From contig CM055877.1 in NCBI GenBank assembly GCA_029582165.1, positions 8,795,855 to 8,859,854 on the forward strand: DNA of 64,000 nt, in the 5' to 3' direction. This document shows positions 36,217 through 47,400 of this stretch, one piece after another. The stretch comes from Portulaca oleracea (lineage: Eukaryota > Streptophyta > Magnoliopsida > Caryophyllales > Portulacaceae). Position numbers and translations under genes: made by a program. Position 1 is the stretch's first letter. The number at the start of each line of letters is the position of its first letter. The notes beneath the pieces were generated by a model. It was not told the origin of the DNA. It saw only the letters and a list, made by a program, of their open reading frames with translations, and did not search any database.

Positions 36217-36428
36217 TGTGAAGGAAAAGAGCAGAGAGGAATTTGGGAGAATTTCTGTATATTGATAACTCAATCAAGGATGATACAAAAAGGGGTTTAT
36301 ATACAGAAGGACCTCAATAAACAAACTGCCTAACAAACCCATCTAACCGCCTTGTCCTAACAGAGAGGAGCCAGCTGGCACCTAGCTGGCAGAGGGAGAA
36401 ATATCTAATGTCAACAAATATCTTCACA
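36217..36428 (-). repeat. Copia 5' LTR
   Basis: 212 bp, visually identical to 26045-26256, followed by the target duplication GCTTT. Confidence 0.95.
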
Positions 36429-36484
36429 GCTTTGTCGTGGACATATGGACGTTAATTAAGTAGAAGGCTTTGTCGTGGGTATCT
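36429..36484. repeat. 34-bp tandem repeat, right part
   Basis: The unit interrupted at 26044 resumes here (GCTTTGTCGTGGACATATGG) and a further partial unit starts at 36458 (AAGTAGAAGGCTTTGTCGTG). Confidence 0.8.
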
Positions 36485-38216
36485 AAAATTAACAGTTTCA
36501 TCACACACTACGAAATTTATGATTTCCACTGTATTGGCCTAAATCCGATTTAAGATGAGAAGTTTCCCATTAATATATAACAAAAGCTATCCATTAAGCG
36601 GGGAATCTTATTTATTGGGTTGTCAAATTGGAGAATATTTCCATTGTATTGGTTTTTTGAAGCTTTGCCATTACATTTAGGTCTACAAGATGTGAAGAAA
36701 CCCTTAAAAATTAAACTGTCTACCATAACTAGGGTGTGCATGCTTCAATTAGGGTAGCTAGGTACATTAATAAAATACAATTATGAAAACAAGTACTCAG
36801 ATGAACAATGAACCCATGCCAACAACAATAAGCTACATGCATGTATATACCATCACAAACTAGTTAGGAAAAGATGACTACAGTAAGATAAACATTAAAT
36901 AACAAGACATTTTTAACATCAAGTTCAACGATCATCTAGTTCTACCGATTGTTTCTTCAGGGATAATCACCAGTAGTAGTAAGCTTTAAAAGCCAAAGGC
37001 GACGGCTACGTACCAAATTGCACATGACAAAATATCACATATCAACCCTCACAATTATCATCTAGAGATTTCTTTTACTTGCACTAACAATTGAATTTTG
37101 ACGGGGAACATGAAAATAAGGTATAAAATAGTAAATTTAGAAGTTTAACCACGTTCTTTTATATGATTGGTTGCGGTGTGGTAATTGTGCGGTGCGGTGG
37201 AATTTGAAAAAGTGTGGTGAGTTGTGGTGAAAATTGTGGTAGGTGAAATAAGTTAAGAGAAAAAATGTGAAAAGTGAGGAAAAAGAAAAATGAAAAGATA
37301 TATTGATAATGATTGTGGTGTGATGTGATGGAAAATTAAAAAGTGTGGTGCAGTGTGGTACCGCGCCGCAACCTACCGTATAAAATAACGGGGCCTAAAC
37401 TTTGGTGCCATAAATCATGACAAATCAAACATTTGGTGTAATCTAGGAGTTCAAATTAAACGTACATAATCAACATCACTTTCATACATGTAATTCGATT
37501 CATTTGGTTGAGTTTCTCACTTGAAATTATGAAAATACATTTTCTTCTTTAAAAAAAAGGCCAAACAACACATTATGCTTCATTTATTTTTGGTTGCACC
37601 TTACTATTCATCATACACCTACCAATTTCCAAATCTCAACTCCCTCTCACATAAATTTATGACCACACTGAAAGCACAGTAAATGCTGATTTAAATGAAG
37701 TCATAAATTTTTACACTGAAACTGAAATTCACTCAATTACATCCACCCAAATGAAAACCAAAAAAAATAAAACTTAAAAATAAAACCCAACCACCAAACA
37801 CAACAAAATTAAACATGACATAAATAAAAAGGAAGAAATAATAAGTTGAAATAATAATAAAATAAAAATTAAATGAAGTAGAGAAGAAGTCAATGCCCGA
37901 ACCAACACCCTTGCTACCTGTTACAAGTAGTAATGATATTGGTGCGTTCTTGACTTCACCACCCTCCTTTTTCCTTTTTTCTTTTGCCTTCTTTTTTTAT
38001 GTCCTTCCTTAAAAAATAAAAAAGAAAAAAAAAGATGGTACAATATTTTCTGACAACATTGATCATACTACAACCCTGCACCTGACAACACTGTACCACT
38101 TCTAATTTATTTTTACCATTAATTAATCCTGACAAATCCACCATATCCCTCCCTTCCATTTAATTACTCCCTACCCCCACTCCACATTTTCATAAAAATA
38201 AAAAATTCATTTAAAA
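36485..38216. other. Spacer downstream of the HD-ZIP IV gene
   Basis: No gene is recognisable. It holds the MITE at 37149-37395. The minus-strand 3' end of the HD-ZIP IV transcript probably lies near its right edge, but I could not place a polyadenylation site with confidence. Confidence 0.5.
37149..37395. mobile_element. Harbinger-like MITE, GGCCCTGTTC family
   Basis: Left end CCACGTTCTTTTATATGATT and right end ATAAAATAACGGGGCC are inverted repeats with TAA at 37146-37148 and 37396-37398. The interior is GTGGTG-rich, as in the copy at 25691. Confidence 0.78.
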
Positions 38217-38430
38217 TGACCAGAATACCCTTCTTCTTTTTGTATCAAATCCACCACCTAGTAAAACCCCTACAAATGACCAAAATACCCTGCTTCTTCA
38301 CTGCATGGGATTGTAACTTCACCTCAGTGAAATTGACCAAAATACCCTTTCTTCACTGCGCGAGATCGACCCAAGTCTAACAACGTACTTCCACGATAAA
38401 ACCCCAGCGGAATGACGAAAATACCCTCCC
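38217..38430. repeat. Imperfect repeats past the HD-ZIP IV stop codon
   Basis: The phrase ATGACCAAAATACCC or a close variant recurs at about 38216, 38275, 38334 and 38412, roughly every 60-80 bp, in the probable 3' UTR or just beyond it. Confidence 0.75.
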
Positions 38431-38449
38431 TCTGAGATCTCGATCTTTC

Positions 38450-41400
38450 CTACTTCGAGGCAGACGTAGCGGCGGTAGTTGTAGCGCAACCGCCGTCACT
38501 ACCGCCGTGAGTGCCGACGAGGGCGGCGGCGATCTGGCTGAGGACGGCGGAGATGTGGCTGTTGACGGCGGAGACGGTGGACAAGCTGAGCTTGGCGTTG
38601 GGGTTGGGGCTGGCGTGCGCTTGGACTGCCATCGTCAGCAAGCACGACGGGGACGATCCTCCGGTGGTGGTGGAGCCGCCGTGGGACGGCGGTGGTGGGG
38701 AGGAGGAGGGGAGGATGGAGAAGCCGAGGGGGAGGAGGGGGATGGTGGAGGGGTCGTCGGAGGACATCATGAGGTGGATGTAGTCAACTTCCATGGTGGC
38801 GAACACCACCAGGCTGCCGCCGGCGTCCGTACAGCTCTCCTGAAGCATCAGCTCTACGTTGTGGGATGATGAATTGCTCCCCGCCTGCATGCATGCATGC
38901 ATGCATAATTGCATGTATATGTGAATTAATGGAGTATTCTTTAATCTTTGATCCAAATTAAGAACGATTAATTAATGTAATAAATAAATGAATGGGAATT
39001 CTATATACTACTCTCTCCCCTTTTTTTAATGGTCTTTCGCTTTTTGAGGTCCGTCTTTAATCAACAATTTCACCTATAATACTTTTATAAAGATCTACGA
39101 TATTATAATTTTTTAATAGTATTTTTTATAACAAATCTAACAACATCAATTTTATATGATAAATCATTGTACAAATTAAAATATTAGCAGTCAAAGTTTT
39201 TAACACAATTAACAAGGTGACAATAGAAGAAAAACGAGGGAGTACTAGCTACTTCGAATGACCTAAAGTTGAAGTCTCATAAAATTAATACATTCATGAC
39301 AAAGCATTATAATATTCTAGCTAGTATTACATATATTACATATATACACGCATGCATGCATGTATATAACTATATACAGGTAAGTTACTACTTTTAATCT
39401 TTATCCAAAGAACGTGGTGAATCATACTACTAGTACTACTTCCTATGACCTAATTTTAGAGTTAAAAAGAAATATTGCTGGGTTATTTTTGTCTATTTAT
39501 CTAACTTTTTACTCTAGTGTCTATGAATTTCGGTTTTCTAACTATTACTCCTTTTGTCTATTTTTATTTGGCACTTTGGATTGAAAACTCGGGAGGAATT
39601 AAGATAGCCAACAAAATTAGGAGAAAATTATAAATGATCCAAATTGGTAAATATTAATTATGAATGATAGAGAATATACATGTAAAATTATTACTCCATG
39701 TTATAGTTTTCTAACTATTACTTAGGAAGTCCCAACAATTATAAGTTTCCATTTTCTTTGATATATTTCTAGCCCAGCCTATTCAATTATTATATATCCA
39801 GCAAAAAATATATATGAATGGAAGCAAAAATCATATATACCAGCTGGAGTTTCTAAGTTGAGACATTTTATTTAAAAGAGAAGTAGAAAGAAATGCTTAC
39901 ATTGATGCGGAAAAGGGAGATGCAATTCCCAGGATGAGATCCATTCGCAATATGAGCAACTTCATGCAATGAACTCCCATTAGAAAGAGCTTCAATCTGT
40001 AGTCAAAATCATCACTCCATGAAAACAATTCATAATTATAAAAAAACTCAAACATGATCAAATTAATCACGCACGAGTACTCTAACTTAATTAAATAAAA
40101 GTAAGTATTAGTTGACACCGCATTATTATAGGTGACTCTGATAATCGCCGTTCCTTAATAAATTATTAGTCATATTCGTATTAAAAAGCCCATTATGATA
40201 TCACTTATTAGTTGAAAAAATTGGATCTCGATTTTAATAATCCCAACTTTGGACAATTAGACTATAATAATCCCTATATTGTTTTTGTATGTCAATAGTC
40301 CCAAAAAAAAAAAATCATACCAAATCTATCTCATTATTTTCACTTTGGGAGTTTATAAATTTTCAGATTTTCCTATTTTTTTTATTCTTATCCCCAAAGG
40401 TTATCAAATGTAGTTATTAAAATAACTTATTTTTAGAATTCAAACAATAATTATGATATTTTAAGCAATAAAATGAGAAAATCATAAAAATAAAAAAATA
40501 AAAAAATTTTGGGACAAAGCTTTTAAATTCGCTAAACTGTAAAGAATTGTTGTGCTAAGTTTGGGAGCAAATATAAGTTAACACCCACGATATTTAGGAT
40601 ATACACTAGGCCCTGTTCTTTTCTGTGGTTGGCAAACTGCAGTGCCACAGCCTACCGCAATTTGCCACAACTCACCACATTTTACCGCAAATCATTATTT
40701 TTCTCCCTCCTCACTATTCTCTCTCCTCACTTTTCTCCTCTACTTTTTACATTCTCTATCCTCACCTACCTCACATACCAATAACCTAACACAATTCCAC
40801 CACACCCTACCACAATTCCACCACACCTCACCACACCATTCCGCAAAATACCACATACCAATAAATTTATGAGAGATGGTCTCATAAACTAAATTGAGTA
40901 AATATGTATTAATCATACCTGAGATCTCCGGCGTTCATTCTTCAAGAAATCAAAAACCTGTTGATGAGAAAATTGTAAACTGATAGTCGACACCGCACTA
41001 AGAATCAATCCGCTAGGCTGTCCAGCCTCTGTGATTCTCCTTGTGGTGATCCTAACAGTGTCTTCTGGAGATTCAGATAGTGCTGTCCATGATTGCCCTC
41101 CGGAACTGCTCATATTTACACAGAATGCCCTCACCATCCTCTCTGACAACTTCATCATGTTCTTCCTTGCTTCTAGGGATTGTATCACAGCTGCATGTGT
41201 GTGTGTATGTATTTAGGTCAAAATTAAGTTTACAATTAGCCATAGGTGTCATTAGATGGAAAATTTGCACTTAACCCCTTCAAATTTGTGTTTATAAATT
41301 CAATCATAGTATTTTTGGATTAATATTTACCTCCCTTAATCCTTGGAACCAGTTCGATTTAATAACTTTTCTCATAAATTTAACAACTTTTCTGGTGAAA

Positions 41401-44400
41401 AAGTGATTTAGGATGAAATTCATTTGCTAAAATTGATATCATTTCAGCAAACAAATTTCATCATAGGTCAACTTTTCACCGAAAAAACTGTTAAATTCAC
41501 TAAAAAGAATTGCTAAATTTATTTGCTTTAAAATTAAAGGTCATGGAAGGTAAATATTAACTCAAAAAGATTAGGGTAGGTGCAAATTTTTCCGTGATGA
41601 AACCCTGGTCCATCACAAGCACTGAAAAAGATCAAATTTTTTACGTGATGAATTTGTGTAAAAGATTGATAAACTTTGAAAATATCAACTAATTTCGTAA
41701 TAATATTTGATAAATTTACGATAAACTTTATAAAATATTGACTTTTTCCTTCATGTAAATTCCAGCACATTGAAAGACATAGATAAGAGTACTCTAGGGT
41801 TTATTATATAACAATTGTAGTTTAATAGAGGTAGTTGATCACAGTGTTGTATGGAATACTAAAAATATTTACCTCCAAGATCAGAAATGTTACGAGCCAT
41901 AAGACTAGCAAACCTCTCACATTGCCTTTGAAGAAGAGCCACCCATCTTTTTGCTCCAAATGCCATCTTACTATTAATATAATGTTCGAATATTTGGTGG
42001 GCTGGTTTCTCATCGAGTATCTCACCATGTTCCACCCAAGTAACCTGCGTTAAGTATCAACCAAACACAATATACTTATGGACAATAATACGTACCTTGT
42101 TGAATTAAGATGGTCAATAATTATTTTAAATTAATAATTTACGTTTTTATTGATATTAAATAATATTTTCTTGAGTAACTACATATATTTATCAATTATA
42201 AAAAGATAACATTTACTATGTCATCAACACATATAAATGATAATCTTAATACCTAATGATACCAATCATAATAGAGAATGCACATTTTATATGTAACTCT
42301 ACATATATGAAAAAATATATATAAAAAAAAAGTTATTTTTATATTGTTTAAGGATGGTAATAACTATCAATGTAATCAAATATATACTTATAAAGTGATT
42401 TAAGTGAAATTCAAGAGGGTTAACAACCATATTGATTCAAGACGCTTATCATTCATATACGTACATATAGAGAACTTGAAATGATTGGTGAAAATGTTGA
42501 CTATTGTGTAATAAACATATCGACCAAAAGTTTAAGTTGATGCTTAAATAATTTTCAAGAATGGTTTTATAATCTAACAGGTATATGTACCGATAGCTGT
42601 ACACTATACTATATACATACCTTGGAGTAACCATTAGGCATGTCTTGAATGATACAGCCAGAGGGTCGTCTCCTATACCGAGCAACACCATGGGAGAGTT
42701 GAAGGCGGCCATGGAAATTATCCACGGGGAAGTCCACAATCGCCCAAGTTCCTTCTTCGATATTCTGGTGGCAATACCGGAGGAAATGGATCTCTCGAGT
42801 TGGTACTAATGGCGAAAGAGCTTGAAGTTCCGCGTACATCTATGCAATGAAAATTCATGGATATCAATATTAAGTGAAAAATTGTTAATAACCATTTTGA
42901 ATCAAGGCAATTATCATTTTGCTGATAGGAAATGAATAACAATTGGGAAAATAATAATTAAAAAGAGTTTTAGGGTTTGTATGATACTAACCAGGTGAAG
43001 GGAGCCACTCGCATGACCAGATACACCAGAGGCTACAATTTGTAGGGTTTTTGCTCGAGATACAATACAAGGAAACAACTCCATCCACTTGTTCTGAGAT
43101 TAAAATCACACAAATTGTCAAATTCTCTAATTAGTTCGCATTTAATTGATGGAGTATTTGACCATTAATTTATTTTTAATATAGTGGAAAATTGGATTCT
43201 AAGGATCCCTATTTTGTTCAGTTGGTCAAGAAAGGAAGAACAAGGGCATTTTGGTCACTTAATAAAATTAATGGCCAAAAAAACACCAAATAATTACTAA
43301 TCCAAAAAGTAAGAGTACCTCAAAATTAGTTTTGAAAAGTTGGGATACTAGAAAAATATTTCACCAAAAGTTAGGGTACCTCAGAGTAATTTTTTGTAAT
43401 ATCAACGTTCACAGTGTACGCCAGCAATTTCAAATTTTTAAAAAATTGTATTTTTTGGGGTATCAGTCTAATTAACTCCATATTTCATTCTGAGGGTTGT
43501 AAAAGTTTCATATATTTCTATTTTTTTTCATTTTTCCCCTAAAAAGTATTGAAATTTAGTTACCAAAAGAATTTTTAAATTATTTTTGGGAATCCGAATA
43601 ATTACTATGATTTATTTAAGAACTATGAGGGAAATCATAAAAATAAAAATAATAATATCGAAAAAATTTTTGGGACAAAGTTTGTAAATTCAACAAAAAT
43701 TGCAGGGATGTGTTGTGTTAAGTTTGGGAACATACCCAAATCAAAATTCTCGATATTTATGTACTTAGTGGTGGTAAAAAAAATATATAATATTTTCAGA
43801 ATTTGAGAGCATGGACGTAAATTTTTAAAGTTTGGATTATTATTATCTATTTTCTCAAAGTAGGATTATTAAAATCCAATTTTCTTTATATAATTAAGGA
43901 TTTAATATTAATAATTAAAGAGTTTGACTTAAATTTTGTTGCCTTAGCATGTTTTATTGAATAACATCATCATACCATGCTTAGTAAAAACACCGTAATA
44001 TAACCTAATTAGTTTGATTAATAAGTTTTCAATAATACACAAATTTTGCAAGCATAAATATGTTTAGGATCTGAATTCAAAAGGGTGGAAGATCAACTTA
44101 CTGCATCGAGGAAAGCTTCAACTAAATTGATGCTGTTCATGATGACAACCGCGGTATCCCTAGTTCCTTCAATCCTCGTCTCATTGCAATTTTGCCAAGA
44201 GAACATCCGCGAGTATTCTTCCACATTGAGCACGTCCATCGAGCCATTGTTATGATCGCTTCGAGCCCATAGTGGCTCGTTTACGTGGCACATCTTGATC
44301 AACTCATCCATGGAGGACATGGCGAGTTCCATTGCAAGGGGCCTTTCATCGTCCGAAATTAGGTCATTGGTAGGGTAATGTGAGGTATTAGGGAGCATGG

Positions 44401-47400
44401 GAGGCATTGGAATCATGTCGTTGCATGGACCGACAATTTGATCTTGGAAATGTCGCGAGTAGATGTTCATGTCAAGCTCGAGGGAAGGAGGCTGAGGCAG
44501 TAGGACCGATGGTGGTAATTGTGGCGGTCCTAGAGAATGGAGGGACCGGACATTGCATCTTGCAGCAATGTTACAAACTCGATCCAACTGTGAAGTTAAG
44601 AGGAGGAATTTACACAAATATATTGGATTAGGGCAATGCATGGAATATACATAATTGTGAATTCCATCTCACAACAATGTTACAAACTCGATCCAACTAT
44701 TAATTAAAGAGAAGGAATATACGCAAATATGCTGAATGACATCTTGCGACAATGTTACAAACTCGATCAAACTATGAATCAAAAATACACAAGTATGTTG
44801 AATTTGGGCATGCATGCATGGATTGATACTTAATGGGTTAGTTAATCTCATCATCTTGAGCACAATTGTTTTAATTTCATACACCTAATACATTTGGTGA
44901 GCAAGCTAAGGGAATTAATTAATTAAGCAAGTTGTTATAACAGTGATCATGAATTTTCTTATCCTATATTTGGATGATGTAGACATAAATTCCTAATATG
45001 ATCAACAGCCTATAATGCGACGGTTAGGAAATATATTTCAGTTCATTAGTTATATCTTTCCAATTAATGATGCAACCACTTTACCATACATATGGATAAG
45101 AAAAAAATCTCACAATTTAACATCTTCTTTTATTGTAATTTGCACAACACAAAACACACAGAAAATCTAACTCTTTTTGAAATGGTAAAAAGTATAACAA
45201 TTAAACGATCTTTCTTTCAAAGGTTTTTCCTAATCGAACATACCTCTTCTTTGAGCCTAACATTTTCAAGGCGAAGTTGTTGCTCGTCGTATTCAACCTC
45301 CCCTAAAATGGAGCCACCACCACAGCTTGGGCAAAATAAGCTCTTTAGCATGGCTTCCAAACGATAGTTTTCATTCTTTAGGTTATCATTTTCTGCCCTT
45401 AGTATCACATTTTCAGTTCTATCTTGTTGAGCCTACATTCACAAATACCCAAATCATAAATTCATATTATGGACAGAAGAAGAACAACAACAACAACAAC
45501 AAAAACTTCAATATAGTCCCATTGATTAACATGAAATCTGATAGGATCTGAATTTAGCAAGCCTTTGTATATATGGGAGTGATAAAATTCGTATAATAAA
45601 TGAACAACAACAACAACAATAACAATCAACTTCAATATAATCTTGTTAATTAACATGAAATCCAAGAGGATCGAATTCTGCATGCCTTTGTATGGGAGTG
45701 ATCAAGTTCATATAATAAACTGAATAACAACAAACTTTAATATAGCTCTGTTAATTAACGTGGAATCTGAGATGATCCCAGTTTAGCAAGCCTTCGCACA
45801 AAGACTAGGAGACATTGATTCTAACGGATATAAATAAAAATTCATATAACACAATCAAAAGACATAAATTGGTATGAATCTTTTCTTTTCCTTTGTCTCT
45901 TTTGTTTGAGGATCACCTCAAACTTTAATTTGTTTTGTGGGTTCTACATCTTCAAGTCTATATAGATATGATGTTTATCAACCTCAACAAATATACACTA
46001 TCAAAAACCTTATGGACTATGATCAATTTTAGTGCTAAATATGGTTGCAAATTTAATACCTTGAAAATAGAACATATCTCATCTTATTAAATGAGTATAA
46101 AGAGAAAAAACAAAGAAATTTAATCACAATAAAGATTTTTAAATGCACTATATCTAACCCTCTTAAATGAGTGTTTTCCTTCTCTATCTCTATTTTCTGC
46201 CTCCATGTATTCATTCACACTAAGATATATCACAATTTTTCATCTTTTCATTCTCTTTAATAACCCTAATGATGATGATTTCAGAATGATGTTACTTATT
46301 TAGTACTATTACAGCTAAACCTAGCTCCACCAAATTCAATTCAATTCAAAGGTTTTTGGGTGCCCCCCCCCCCCTTTAGATTTATTATTATTAATTGCCA
46401 TTTTATGATACATAAATATCAATGGGATGATCATAATAATAACTAATTGGTAAATGAAAACCTCCCCCTACCATCCATCTGCCCTATAGCCTTTGACATT
46501 AAAGATTGTCTGAGATGAAGAGTTATGGTGGTGGATGTGTGATCCTATCAATTGGGCTAGCTAGTAGTTTTGGTGAAAATGTCTCTAAAATAAGTTAGAT
46601 GTAGGGTTTTCGATATTTTAGGGTTTAGGGTTTAGGGTTCAGGGTTAACGTCTGGGTGCGGACATTCCCTAAACATCCTGGATAATTATGGATGTTCATG
46701 CAAGCAATGGATGAAAGTAATCAAAAAATGTTTATGGAATTATGGAGAATTATGGAGAAATTGAGTAGTTTTAGTATAAAAGATTTTAGCTATGAGGTTT
46801 TAGGGAGAATTATTGAATTTTTAATTGTATTCATATTCATGGATGGTATATATATTGAGTTTTTTGCATTTTTGACCCAGAAGTATAGGGTTATTTATTT
46901 TCTGAACCCTTTGTTTTCATTATTTATTTTTGGGATCCTAAAGTTTATGGGTTGAATAAAAAATGACCTTAAAGTTTATATATTGAAAAAAAGGAGCTAA
47001 TCGTCAAATATAGGGGGAAAAAAATAAAAACAGTACATGAGCCTTTTTTTCAACCTACAAACTTTATTGTTCTTTTTTATTCAACTCATAAACTTTAGGA
47101 TCCCAAAAAATAAACAATGAAAATCAAAGGTTTATAAAATAAATACCCATATACTTCGGGATCCAAAATGCAATTAACCCTATATATATATATTTATTTA
47201 TCAATGGTACGGTATATGTAATTGTTGATGGACATAAATATAATTAAAAATCTTATACTCTGTTAACATTTTAAAAACTTTTCTATCAATGGTGCAACCC
47301 CCCTTCACACACTTCTTTTCATAAGAAAGACATTAAAGTGTGTGAGATGAATATTTATGGTGGTGGATGTGATTGAATCAATTGAGCTAGTGGTGTAGGT

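Larger units (their letters stand above)
26045..36428 (-). mobile_element. Internally deleted Copia element with nested gypsy
   Basis: A Copia-type LTR retrotransposon on the minus strand. The two 212-bp LTRs (26045-26256 and 36217-36428) look identical by eye, and GCTTT flanks both outer ends (26040-26044, 36429-36433). A primer binding site abuts the right (5') LTR and a polypurine tract abuts the left (3') LTR. After the leader, the coding part begins only near the end of integrase: gag, protease and the integrase catalytic core are absent. The rest of the polyprotein runs into reverse transcriptase and RNase H, interrupted by stops and by a gypsy element at 27929-35476. It is therefore non-autonomous yet recently inserted. 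Confidence 0.93.

Noticed and set aside
38507..38869. Glycine-rich + strand frame of 120 codons
   Set aside because: It is the antisense of the last coding exon of the HD-ZIP IV gene, whose GC-rich codons leave the opposite strand open.
46604..46645. A true chromosome end or large interstitial telomere
   Set aside because: Only a handful of imperfect TTTAGGG units are present and gene sequence continues on both sides, so it is break-repair filler at most.
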